From CAZSXS01 sp964611385 (GTDB lineage: Bacteria; Bacillota; Clostridia; Lachnospirales; CAYPQA01), in assembly GCA_964611385.1 (NCBI GenBank), contig CAZSXS010000030.1:1-41021 (forward strand): DNA of 41,021 nucleotides, in the 5' to 3' direction. The translations under genes were made by a program, and so were the position numbers. How positions within the stretch are numbered: position 1 is the first letter of the stretch; the number at the start of each line of letters is the position of its first letter. The notes beneath the pieces are model-generated. The model had not been told where the DNA came from, did no database searches, and worked only from the letters and a program-made list of their open reading frames with translations. Below, piece after piece: positions 1 to 7,732 of this stretch.

Positions 1-867
1 TGATGTTGTTACACTTGTTGCTTGATGCTATTTTCATTCCGAAAGGCGTATAGTTATAAATCAGCAGTTCATAAATTTTATTACTGATTCTGATATCATT
101 ATAAACGCCGTTTCTTTTTCGGAATATCCCATATATAAAGCCCAAATTCACAAGCGGATTATGAATATTCGGTTGAATACTTTCCCCTAACACGCTGATC
201 CTATAAGTTAAATCATAAAGTTGTCGATTATTTTCAAGATTTTTAAACAAATCATCAAAGAGAGTGTTTTTTTCCTCAATCATGAGCTTAACCGCCACTT
301 TAATGCCCTCAACAGACCAATCTTTTGCCAGTTTTTCATCAATATGTTTACAAATTCTCGAAGCATGCCCAAAAAACTTAAAAACACCTCGTTGTTGCTT
401 GCCTTGTCCACCTCGTCAATCATTAATACCAACTGATGATTTTGACACAGGTTCGTTATTTGTTTGCTTAGTTGCTTAAAATCATTCGGTTTGTATTCAT
501 TCCATCTCCTGGTAAACGTCTCCGTTGCAGAACTAAACTGTAAGGCTTCCCCGATGAGTTCGGCGAAGATTGAGCAAAAAGCTTCTGATGACTGACAAAA
601 ATCCGTTCCTAGGCCTTCAAAGCTTAGCATCACGCAAATATACTCGCGAAACAGAAGCCGTCGCAAAAGATTTAGGGTAGTCGTTTTTCCATATTGTCTA
701 GCTCGGTTGATAGTAAAGTACTTACCCTTGTCAATGAGCTGCTTGATCTGAGACAACTTTTCGCTAGTATCAACCATATAATGCTCGTCACTGACGCATA
801 AGCCTGTTACATTAAATTCGCGCATGCGCATGTCCCACCCTTTCAAACTTTTCTTTATATTATACAT
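1..867 (-). pseudogene. AAA-ATPase-like protein, internally deleted and frameshifted; runs off the window start
   Basis: The reading frame from 867 to about 360 encodes the N-terminal part of the AAA-ATPase_like family (PF09820 type). It shows FNVTGLCVSDEHYMVD near the start, RARQYGKTTTLN (degenerate P-loop) around residue 55, FEGLG, and the Walker-B-like LMIDEVDK near residue 150. After FLGMLR the frame reads nonsense and stops at 280. The family's continuation is present in another frame of the same strand from about position 357 down to 1: CKHIDEKLAKDWSVEGIKVA, then NTLFDDLFKNLENN and NPLVNLGFIYGI. Those motifs belong near the end of the ATPase region, so roughly 100 or more residues that normally follow FLGMLR are missing and the junction is out of frame. 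The 3' part stays open to the window edge. It is a dead remnant unless translation is rescued. The family is often multicopy in Clostridia and Bacteroidetes; its function is poorly known. Confidence 0.8.
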
Positions 868-931
868 AAAAAGCTTCGCCTTTCAAAGGACTTTTATACG
901 CAGCTACTTAAAACTCCCATTAATAGGCGTC

Positions 932-961
932 TTGGTATATGTTTTAAAAGCTGGGTATAAT
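932..961 (+). promoter_or_regulatory. Possible upstream sigma-A promoter of the rfb operon
   Basis: TTGGTA (932-937) and a consensus TATAAT (956-961) are separated by 18 bp. It lies upstream of the better candidate at 1030 and could be a second start for the rfbADBC transcript. The -35 match is moderate, so this is a sequence-only call. Confidence 0.4.
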
Positions 962-1029
962 GCACTTTGTATTAGAATCAGCACATAAAAAGCGATTATT
1001 TTCAGGAGAGACCGACACTTTTGGTTTTA

Positions 1030-1058
1030 TTGACACAGTAAGGATGCTGCTATACAAT
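1030..1058 (+). promoter_or_regulatory. Sigma-A promoter of the rfbADBC genes
   Basis: A perfect TTGACA (1030-1035) is followed after 17 bp by TACAAT (1053-1058). It sits about 80 bp upstream of the rfbA start and points into the operon. The remaining sequence between 868 and 1138 shows no gene. Confidence 0.65.
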
Positions 1059-1138
1059 ATGAATTGCAGAATTATAGTTTGAAAGAAAAGGCACGACTAG
1101 AGCAAAAAGCAAATACAAAACCACGAGGAGAGTTCAAA

Positions 1139-2020
1139 ATGAAAGGTATTATTTTAGCCGGAGGGGCCGGTACTCGATTATTCCCATCTACTATTGCAGT
1201 CTCGAAGCAAATTCTGAGTGTGTATGACAAACCGATGATTTATTATCCTCTATCAACCTTAATGCTTGCAGGGATCAGGGAAGTGCTGATTATTTCAACG
1301 CCAAGGGACATACCGATGTTTGAAGCCCTATTAGGAGACGGTTCCTCTTTGGGCATGAAGTTCTCGTATAAAATTCAGACAGCGCCAAGAGGCTTAGCGG
1401 ACGCTTTTATTTTGGGAGAAGACTTTATCGGTTCTGATAAGGTTTGCCTTGTTTTGGGGGACAATATTTTTTATGGTTATGGATTTTCAGTAAGATTAAA
1501 AGCTGCATGTGCGACAAATGATGGGGCAACCATCTTTGGCTACCATGTCAGTAATCCAAGTGATTTTGGTGTAGTTGAATTTGATCAATCAGGCAATGTC
1601 ATTTCTATTGAAGAAAAGCCAAAGTTTCCAAAATCTAATTTTGCAATTCCCGGTCTATATTTTTATGATAACGATGTAGTTCAAATAGCAAAGAGCGTAA
1701 AACCATCTGCACGGGGCGAGTTGGAAATCACCGCTGTTAATATGGAATATCATCGGCAGGGCCGACTAAAGGTGGAGCTTTTCGGCCGGGGAATGGCTTG
1801 GCTTGATACAGGGTCACCTAGGGCCATGTTGGATGCTGCCAACTATATAGAAGCAGTGCAAACCAGGCAAGGACTGTACATCTCATGCATTGAAGAAATT
1901 GCCTACAGAAAAGGCTTTATTAATAAAGCGCGGTTACTGGAGCTTGCTTCAAAATTAAAGCAAACAGAGTACGGACAATATTTACTGCACATAGCAGAAA
2001 CTGTTGCAGAATCGGTTTAA
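1139..2020 (+). CDS. rfbA: Glucose-1-phosphate thymidylyltransferase
   Basis: This enzyme makes dTDP-glucose from glucose-1-phosphate and dTTP, the first step of dTDP-L-rhamnose synthesis in the cytoplasm. The 293-residue product opens with the nucleotidyltransferase signature KGIILAGGAGTRL, followed by SKQILSVYDKPMIYYPLSTL, the metal-binding LGDNIFYG, and EEKPKFPKSNFAIPGLYFYD, all typical of RmlA short-form enzymes at normal length. The frame is open further upstream, but the ATG at 1139 is preferred: it has GAGGAG (1125-1130) at good spacing and the family alignment starts there. It is the first gene of a tight rfbA-rfbD-rfbB-rfbC cluster preceding the flagellin gene. Family identity is certain; use of its product for the flagellar glycan is inference. 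Confidence 0.95.
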   Translation: MKGIILAGGAGTRLFPSTIAVSKQILSVYDKPMIYYPLSTLMLAGIREVLIISTPRDIPMFEALLGDGSSLGMKFSYKIQTAPRGLADAFILGEDFIGSDKVCLVLGDNIFYGYGFSVRLKAACATNDGATIFGYHVSNPSDFGVVEFDQSGNVISIEEKPKFPKSNFAIPGLYFYDNDVVQIAKSVKPSARGELEITAVNMEYHRQGRLKVELFGRGMAWLDTGSPRAMLDAANYIEAVQTRQGLYISCIEEIAYRKGFINKARLLELASKLKQTEYGQYLLHIAETVAESV

Positions 2021-2053
2021 TAGTTTATCAAAATATAAAAATGGAGGCTAAAC

Positions 2054-2911
2054 ATGAACGTATTAGTTACCGGAGCAAAGGGCCAATTAGGCTACGATGT
2101 AGTAAAAGAATTAGAGAAAAGAAGCATTGATTGTGTAGGGGTTGATATTGAAGATTTTGATATCAGTGATTATTCAAGCACAATAGATGCTATAAGAGCA
2201 AAGGCTCCAGACTGTATCATCCACTGTGCCGCCTATACGGCAGTCGATAAGGCAGAAGATGAACAAGAGCTTTGTGCAAGGATCAATCACAAAGGCACCG
2301 AAAACCTTGCAAAAGCTTGCAAGGAAATGAATGCAAAGATGATTTATATCAGTACGGATTATGTACTGGAAGGCACTGGAACGCATGAAATTGAGACGGA
2401 TCAGGAACCTATGCCCCTTAGTATTTATGGAAAAACAAAGCTTGCGGGTGAGACTGCAGTAAAAGAACTTTTGCAAAAGTACTTCATTGTAAGAATTTCA
2501 TGGATCTTTGGTCAAAACGGTAATAATTTTATCAAGACTATGCTGAAACTTGCCGAAACAAAAAATATAGTCAACGTTGTTTCTGATCAGTTTGGTTCCC
2601 CGACCTATACAAAGGACTTGGCCGTCCTACTTTGTGACATGATTGGTACAGAGAAATATGGTACTTATCATGCCACCAGTGAAGGATTTTGTTCTTGGGC
2701 TGAACTGGCGCAATACGTTTTCGATGTAGCCAGGTTAAAGACTACTGTCAATTTTATTTCCACTGAAGAATATCCCACAAAGGCCGTACGTCCAAAAAAT
2801 TCTAGGCTTTCAAAGAAATGCCTTGACTTAAATGGATTTAGGCGTCTGCCACATTGGAAGGATGCAGTTCAATCCTTCTTTACAGAAATGCATAACACAA
2901 CCAAAAACTAA
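2054..2911 (+). CDS. rfbD: dTDP-4-dehydrorhamnose reductase
   Basis: The product (285 aa) performs the last step of dTDP-L-rhamnose synthesis, NADPH-dependent reduction of dTDP-4-keto-L-rhamnose. It is an extended short-chain dehydrogenase. The N-terminal nucleotide-binding motif GAKGQLG is at residues 7-13, HCAAYTAVDKAE near residue 60, STDYV near 97, and the catalytic YGKTK with LAGE near residue 128. SWIFGQNGNNF and SDQFGSPTYT are family hallmarks of RmlD. A ribosome binding site (GGAGG, about 2043) precedes the ATG. It lies 33 bp after rfbA and 18 bp before rfbB. The gene order A-D-B-C differs from the common B-D-A-C order but all four activities are present. Confidence 0.95.
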   Translation: MNVLVTGAKGQLGYDVVKELEKRSIDCVGVDIEDFDISDYSSTIDAIRAKAPDCIIHCAAYTAVDKAEDEQELCARINHKGTENLAKACKEMNAKMIYISTDYVLEGTGTHEIETDQEPMPLSIYGKTKLAGETAVKELLQKYFIVRISWIFGQNGNNFIKTMLKLAETKNIVNVVSDQFGSPTYTKDLAVLLCDMIGTEKYGTYHATSEGFCSWAELAQYVFDVARLKTTVNFISTEEYPTKAVRPKNSRLSKKCLDLNGFRRLPHWKDAVQSFFTEMHNTTKN

Positions 2912-2929
2912 AAAAGGGGTATTGTATTG

Positions 2930-3991
2930 ATGAAAAAATATTTGGTTACAGGTGGAGCTGGATTTATTGGTTCCAATTTCATTCATTTTATACTAAAGAA
3001 TTATGAAGACATTCAGGTTATCAATCTTGATGGCCTTACCTACGCAGGAAACCTAGAGAACTTAAAAGCCATTGAAACACATCCGCACTATCATTTTGTT
3101 CAAGGCGATATTTGTGATTCTTCCCTTGTAGACGAGCTGTTCTCGAAATACGCCTTTGATGTTGTTGTGAATTTTGCAGCTGAGACCCATGTGGATCGTA
3201 GCATTAAGGATCCAGAAGTATTCGTGCGAACAAATGTATTTGGCACGGTAAATCTTTTGAACACGGCTAAAAAGCATTGGCAAATCGGGGAAGATCAATA
3301 TAAGGCTGGTTGTAAGTTTCTACAGGTGTCCACCGATGAAGTTTATGGCTCATTGGGGGAAACAGGCTATTTTACAGAATCAACGCCCCTTGACCCAAGA
3401 AGCCCTTATTCTTCCAGCAAGGCTTCGGCAGACTTGTTTGTCAAGGCTTACCACGATACATACAAATTGCCTGTGAACATAACCCGCTGTTCCAATAATT
3501 ATGGGCCCTTTCAATTTCCAGAGAAGCTGATACCACTCATGATTAACAATGCACTAACGCATCAAAAGCTTCCGATTTATGGTGATGGCATGCAGATCAG
3601 AGATTGGCTTTATGTTGAAGACCATTGTAAGGCCATAGATTTGGTGATACGTAAGGGTGAGGATGGGCAGGTTTACAATGTGGGTGGACACAATGAGCGG
3701 CATAATGTGACCATCGTAAAGACGATTATTCAATATTTAAACGAAAAAGTAGATACTACGATAGACGAAAGCCTCATTCAGCATGTAGCAGACCGGAAGG
3801 GACATGATAGACGGTATGGGATTGATCCAGAAAAAATCGGAAAAGACCTTGGCTGGCATCCGGAAACCTGTTTTGAAGAGGGAATACAAAAGACGATCAA
3901 GTGGTATTTGGAAAACAAAACTTGGCTGGAAAACGTAACAGGGGGACTATACTTAGAGTATTACAAAAAAATGTACAATCTGCCATCATAG
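2930..3991 (+). CDS. rfbB: dTDP-glucose 4,6-dehydratase
   Basis: The 353-residue protein converts dTDP-glucose to dTDP-4-keto-6-deoxyglucose using bound NAD. It begins with YLVTGGAGFIGSNF (Rossmann glycine motif), contains NFAAETHVDRSI, the STDEVYGS active-site strand with the Asp-Glu pair, the catalytic SPYSSSKASAD (Tyr-x3-Lys), RCSNNYGP, and the substrate-binding YGDGMQIRDWLYVEDHC. A TTG lies directly upstream in frame at 2927; ATG 2930 is preferred with AAAAGGGG (2912-2919) as ribosome binding site. It is the third gene of the dTDP-rhamnose cluster. The dTDP-4-keto intermediate can also feed other deoxysugar pathways, but the presence of rfbC and rfbD points to rhamnose. Confidence 0.96.
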   Translation: MKKYLVTGGAGFIGSNFIHFILKNYEDIQVINLDGLTYAGNLENLKAIETHPHYHFVQGDICDSSLVDELFSKYAFDVVVNFAAETHVDRSIKDPEVFVRTNVFGTVNLLNTAKKHWQIGEDQYKAGCKFLQVSTDEVYGSLGETGYFTESTPLDPRSPYSSSKASADLFVKAYHDTYKLPVNITRCSNNYGPFQFPEKLIPLMINNALTHQKLPIYGDGMQIRDWLYVEDHCKAIDLVIRKGEDGQVYNVGGHNERHNVTIVKTIIQYLNEKVDTTIDESLIQHVADRKGHDRRYGIDPEKIGKDLGWHPETCFEEGIQKTIKWYLENKTWLENVTGGLYLEYYKKMYNLPS

Positions 3992-4038
3992 AAACAAGCG
4001 TTTTGAGAAACAAGTATTTTAAGAAGCAAGCACGATCA
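3991..4038 (+). repeat. Degenerate 16-bp tandem repeat, three units, between rfbB and rfbC
   Basis: Units GAAACAAGCGTTTTGA (3991-4006), GAAACAAGTATTTTAA (4007-4022) and GAAGCAAGCACGATCA (4023-4038) follow the last base of the rfbB stop codon. The first two agree at 13 of 16 positions; the third matches mainly in its first half. It fills about half of the 93-bp spacer. No function is evident. Confidence 0.6.
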
Positions 4039-4084
4039 ATGACAAAGAGCGATCCGTATTAAGAATAATGATGTGAGGGGAACT

Positions 4085-4630
4085 ATGGATAAATTTAATT
4101 TTATCAAAACAAAAATAGAGGGCTTAGTTATCGTTGAACCGACGATTTTCGGTGACAATCGCGGCTACTTTATGGAAACCTATAATCAAAAGGATTTTTT
4201 TGCTGCCGGCCTAGACATGAACTTTGTGCAGGACAACCAGTCCAAGTCCAAAATCGGTGTTCTTCGCGGCCTTCACTACCAAAAAAACAACCCGCAAGGT
4301 AAGCTCGTGCGGGTGATCAGCGGTGCGGTCTATGATGTTGCAGTGGACATCAGAAAAGGGAGTCCAAGCTATGGGCAATGGGAGGGAGTCTTGCTATCTG
4401 CCGAAAACAAGCTTCAATTCTATGTTCCTGAGGGCTTTGCCCACGGTTTTTTGGTTGTTTCCGATACAGCAGAGTTCGTGTATAAGTGTTCACGATTCTA
4501 CGATCCAGGGGATGAGGCAGGAATTGCATATAATGACAGTGCTTTAGGGATTAATTGGAATGAATATTATAGCGGCGATGTGATTTTGTCTGAAAGGGAT
4601 TTGAAGCATCCGGAGTTTTATTGCTCTTAA
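4085..4630 (+). CDS. rfbC: dTDP-4-dehydrorhamnose 3,5-epimerase
   Basis: The 181-residue cupin-fold protein epimerises C3 and C5 of dTDP-4-keto-6-deoxyglucose. The family signature is present: FGDNRGYFMETY, FVQDNQSKS, RGLHYQ with catalytic His64, GKLVRVISGAVYDVAVDIRK, and PEGFAHGF followed by DTAEFVYKC, which carries the catalytic tyrosine. A GTG in the same frame at 4073 overlaps the ribosome binding site, so ATG 4085 is chosen (GAGGGG at 4075-4080). It closes the rhamnose cluster, 93 bp after rfbB. No clear terminator follows before the flagellin leader. Confidence 0.95.
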   Translation: MDKFNFIKTKIEGLVIVEPTIFGDNRGYFMETYNQKDFFAAGLDMNFVQDNQSKSKIGVLRGLHYQKNNPQGKLVRVISGAVYDVAVDIRKGSPSYGQWEGVLLSAENKLQFYVPEGFAHGFLVVSDTAEFVYKCSRFYDPGDEAGIAYNDSALGINWNEYYSGDVILSERDLKHPEFYCS

Positions 4631-4690
4631 AGCATTTTGTACCATCCGAACCAATGCAATAAAAATTTTTTTGTAAGGATATAAATTTTG

Positions 4691-4717
4691 TTAAGTTTTT
4701 AAAATTCCTGACGATAT
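4691..4717 (+). promoter_or_regulatory. Candidate sigma-D (flagellar) promoter of the flagellin gene
   Basis: TTAA (4691-4694), a 15-bp spacer and GACGATAT (4710-4717) resemble the Bacillus sigma-D consensus TAAA-N15-GCCGATAT, with 7 of 8 matches in the -10 box. It sits 260 bp upstream of the flagellin start, implying a leader of about 250 nt. Sequence match only. Confidence 0.5.
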
Positions 4718-4978
4718 ATTATTTTGAAAAATATAGAAGTATTTTTCAAGTCAGAATGCGGACTCTTTTTCGTCGAGCAAAATAGTTTATTCAGTACGTA
4801 CACTTTTTGCTTGTTCGATTAAGATCTATAGCCTGCTTTTTGACATTGAAACATTGCTTACCCTAGCTTTAGCATGAGCTTACTCAGAGGGGTGCAGCTT
4901 TCGGTTTTTTCTAAATACCGAGGGGAATCGTAGCAGACGGATTTCTGCGAATAGTATATCTAAGGAAGGATGACGAAA
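4718..4978 (+). promoter_or_regulatory. Long untranslated leader of the flagellin gene
   Basis: No supportable open frame lies between rfbC and the flagellin gene. The stretch contains short dyads such as TTTCGGT with ACCGAGG (around 4892-4924) and ends with a strong AAGGAAGG (4962-4969). That ribosome binding site is 9 nt before the ATG at 4979 and abuts an upstream in-frame ATG at 4970, so it decides the start. I see no known riboswitch motif in it. Confidence 0.4.
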
Positions 4979-6721
4979 ATGAGTAACATGGTAGTAAACA
5001 CAAACGTATTAGCTTTAAACAGCCACCGCTCGATGAAGCTGGTTGGCTCTGCCCAATCCAAAGCAGCTGCCAGGCTGTCTTCTGGTATAAAAATCAACTC
5101 TGCAGCCGATGATGCAGCAGGACTTGCTATTTCCGAAAAAATGAGAGCACAAATCAGAGGCTTGGAAATGGCTTCCAAGAACTCTCAAGACTCAATCTCT
5201 TTGGTTCAAACCGCTGAAGGTGGTATGCAGGAAATCGACAACATGGTTCAGCGTATTCGCGAGCTTGTTGTTCAATCCTCCAATGATACAAACGAACACA
5301 ACCCTGTTGGCACAGGCGACCGTCAGAAGCTGCAAGACGAAGTCAATCAGCTTATTGCCGAAATTGACTCCATGGCAGGCAGAACAGAATTTAACAAGAA
5401 AAAATTAATTGACGGTACTTATGCAGGCTCCAATGACAAAATCCGTCTGCTCACTGTTGCCTTGGACGCTACGACTAAGGCATTTGACAAGGCGAATAAG
5501 GCCGTTTTGCAAGCCAGTAATATCGCTACAGCAGCCTCCGACAGTTTTAGTAAGTTTACGAACAGTACGAACTGGCAGAGTTATTCGGCTACGAACAACG
5601 GTGCTTATTCAGTCGCTAATGCCGCATATACCAACGCTTTAGCAAGTGTAACAGCTACAAATGTACTGGCCAACTTGGCCAATGACCTTGGCTTGAATAC
5701 GGCAACGTCTAGCGTAGCTGCAAGTGCTATTACATCGACGTATGCATATTCAGCAACGAATACTACAGCTGGTAATACAGCCGTTATGACAACACTTCAG
5801 ATAAGCGGTGCAACTTTAACTCTTACTAATACAGGATCGTATCCCACATCAATTACAGCTGGCGGGTTTACGGGTACTGGTACCTCTCTAGTGACTGCCA
5901 CATCTGCTGCTTGTACCTCTACTGCTACGGCAAATTCTAATTATACTGCCATTAATACTGCATCAGGCACTTCCGTATTTACTGGTACAAACGCGTCCGA
6001 TCTTGCATACGAAGCTGCCCAGGCAGCACTTTTAAGCGGTGACAATTACAAGGTACAGAAAGCGAATGACTATATTAATGCATACAATTTAGCTGCTGCC
6101 AGGAAATTGGCGCTTGATGAGGTAGCCAACGTTATGAATGACAGAGCGAAGGTGTTCAACAACCTGAGTGAGATTCAAAGAGACGCTACCGTTGATTTGA
6201 ATGAGTCTATTCAGGCAAGGACTGATGTCGATACAGAAAAGATTAACACGAAAACAAAACTGGATGCCGAAGTTGCTGCAGCAGCAGGTAAGGACACTGC
6301 GAAGGAAGGCCTCTACATGCAGGTTGGCGCCAATGCCGATCAAGGCATATTCCTGACCATCGGTTCCTTAAAGTCGGATGCTCTCGGACTGAAGGACAGC
6401 AGAGGTAATATTGCAATTAACGTCTTAAAGGGAGGCGGCGGGGACATTACCGGACTGCTTGACAGACTGGACACGGCTCTTTCTTACGTTACCTCAGAAC
6501 GTTCTAAGCTGGGTGCTTTACAGAACCGTATGGAATATACGATTAAGAGCCTTGACATTTCCGCTGAGAACCTGTCTGCTTCCGAATCACGTGTTCGTGA
6601 TACAGATATGGCTAAGGAAATGATGACCTTTACGAAGACAAACGTTCTTCAAAATGCTGCTATGTCTATGCTTACCCAAGCGAACCAGAATCCGCAGAAT
6701 ATTTTGCAGCTTTTGAGATAA
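4979..6721 (+). CDS. hag: Flagellin with long Ser/Thr/Ala-rich central insert
   Basis: This is the major filament subunit, exported by the flagellar type III apparatus. The conserved N-terminal D0/D1 region (about residues 1-165) shows VVNTNVLALNSHRSM, ARLSSGIKINSAADDAAGLA, and ISLVQTAEGGMQEI. The C-terminal D1/D0 region (about 460-580) shows SERSKLGALQNRMEY, ENLSASESRVRDTDMAKEM and the ending QANQNPQNILQLLR. Between them lies about 300 residues. The first part (roughly 180-345) is extremely rich in Ser, Thr, Ala and Asn with no aromatic core, the second is predicted coiled coil (AAQAALLSGDNYKVQ onward). At 580 aa it is roughly twice a minimal flagellin. The start at 4979 is set by AAGGAAGG. 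The central region is a likely surface-exposed O-glycosylation platform, given the glycosyltransferase and nonulosonate genes downstream; that is inference. Confidence 0.95.
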   Translation: MSNMVVNTNVLALNSHRSMKLVGSAQSKAAARLSSGIKINSAADDAAGLAISEKMRAQIRGLEMASKNSQDSISLVQTAEGGMQEIDNMVQRIRELVVQSSNDTNEHNPVGTGDRQKLQDEVNQLIAEIDSMAGRTEFNKKKLIDGTYAGSNDKIRLLTVALDATTKAFDKANKAVLQASNIATAASDSFSKFTNSTNWQSYSATNNGAYSVANAAYTNALASVTATNVLANLANDLGLNTATSSVAASAITSTYAYSATNTTAGNTAVMTTLQISGATLTLTNTGSYPTSITAGGFTGTGTSLVTATSAACTSTATANSNYTAINTASGTSVFTGTNASDLAYEAAQAALLSGDNYKVQKANDYINAYNLAAARKLALDEVANVMNDRAKVFNNLSEIQRDATVDLNESIQARTDVDTEKINTKTKLDAEVAAAAGKDTAKEGLYMQVGANADQGIFLTIGSLKSDALGLKDSRGNIAINVLKGGGGDITGLLDRLDTALSYVTSERSKLGALQNRMEYTIKSLDISAENLSASESRVRDTDMAKEMMTFTKTNVLQNAAMSMLTQANQNPQNILQLLR

Positions 6722-6746
6722 GCTATAACAGTAAAATGTATACGGT

Positions 6747-6779
6747 AAAAAACGCCTGTGTTGATCACAGGCGTTTTTT
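6747..6779 (+). terminator. Rho-independent terminator after flagellin
   Basis: CGCCTGTG (6753-6760) pairs with CACAGGCG (6766-6773) around the loop TTGAT. A T-run follows (6774-6779) and a matching A-run precedes. It separates flagellin transcription from the downstream methyltransferase, which would need readthrough or its own promoter. Confidence 0.85.
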
Positions 6780-6811
6780 ATAACCGAGACTATTTAACCT
6801 TGAGGTGATGT

Positions 6812-7732
6812 ATGAAATGCTATATTTGCGACAACGAGGAAAACAACAAAACCATTACGGCGCGTGAGATGCATTCGGGTACAAGGGAAGCCTTTGATTA
6901 TATGGAATGCAGTAAGTGCAAATGTATTCAGATTGTGGAGAAACCATCTGATATTTCAAGGTATCTTGATGCCGACAGACAGGCTTTTGCGTCTGTTTCT
7001 GTCTTGGATTTCAGCAGCTATGACAAATCAGATGAATTTAAGTTTATCTTGTGGGCGTCCTTGTATATGTACCCCTACTTACACGGGTTTGAAATGAAAA
7101 GCCTTAACCATTCTATTCTTGAAATAAACTGCGGTAATGGCCAGATTACTAGAACCTTGGGTGCTATGGGCTTCAAAAAAGCAGTCGGTATTGATGAACA
7201 GTTATTACCATGCTTCGAGTATGAGTCTGATAACTGTGTTGTTTATAAAGAAAATTTTTATGAAGTAGACGGCAAATTTGATTTTATCATACTAAATGAT
7301 TGCTTGCAGCGAATGGACAGACAAAGAGATGCTCTTTTAAAAATTAAGGAATTGTTGAGTGATACTGGCGTATGTTATATCTCCATGCCAATTGCCGCAT
7401 ATACCTGGCATAAATACGAGAAGGATTGGCATTGGCTACATCCCCCAAGACACCTGATGATACACTCTTTTGACAGTCTGAATCTGCTGCTTGAACAAAC
7501 GGGTTTTAAAATCAAGGGCTATAAAACTCAATCCTCAAACGTGGGGTTTGTGTTTAGTGAAATGTATAAGAAAGACATATCCTGGAAGGAATACATGAGC
7601 CAAGGCTTGTGGAACCGCATACCGAAGGAAGAAGCTGATTTTTACAGCAGCCTTGCTAATAAACTTGATGCGGTGTATCAGGGCGATCAACTAATACTCT
7701 ACATCATCAAGGACAGGGAGGAGAATGCATGA
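6812..7732 (+). CDS. SAM-dependent methyltransferase-like protein with N-terminal Cys4 zinc-ribbon, motif I degenerate
   Basis: The 306-residue product has an N-terminal Cys-x2-Cys...Cys-x2-Cys module (C3, C6, C33, C36) and a class I methyltransferase fold. The nucleotide-binding motif reads ILEINCGNGQ at residues 102-111, where the canonical form is LDIGCGNG. The post-motif position reads NDCLQRMDR, where relatives have an acidic/His FEHLD. These changes suggest weakened or altered SAM use. It is clearly paralogous to the gene at 10171: both share the Cys module, YMECxxC, SSYxKSD and a similar C-terminal half. It overlaps the following glycosyltransferase by 4 bp (ATGA), so the two are co-translated. 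The ribosome binding site TGAGGTGA lies at 6801-6808. The likely substrate is a sugar of the flagellin glycan, inferred from neighbours only. Confidence 0.75.
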   Translation: MKCYICDNEENNKTITAREMHSGTREAFDYMECSKCKCIQIVEKPSDISRYLDADRQAFASVSVLDFSSYDKSDEFKFILWASLYMYPYLHGFEMKSLNHSILEINCGNGQITRTLGAMGFKKAVGIDEQLLPCFEYESDNCVVYKENFYEVDGKFDFIILNDCLQRMDRQRDALLKIKELLSDTGVCYISMPIAAYTWHKYEKDWHWLHPPRHLMIHSFDSLNLLLEQTGFKIKGYKTQSSNVGFVFSEMYKKDISWKEYMSQGLWNRIPKEEADFYSSLANKLDAVYQGDQLILYIIKDREENA

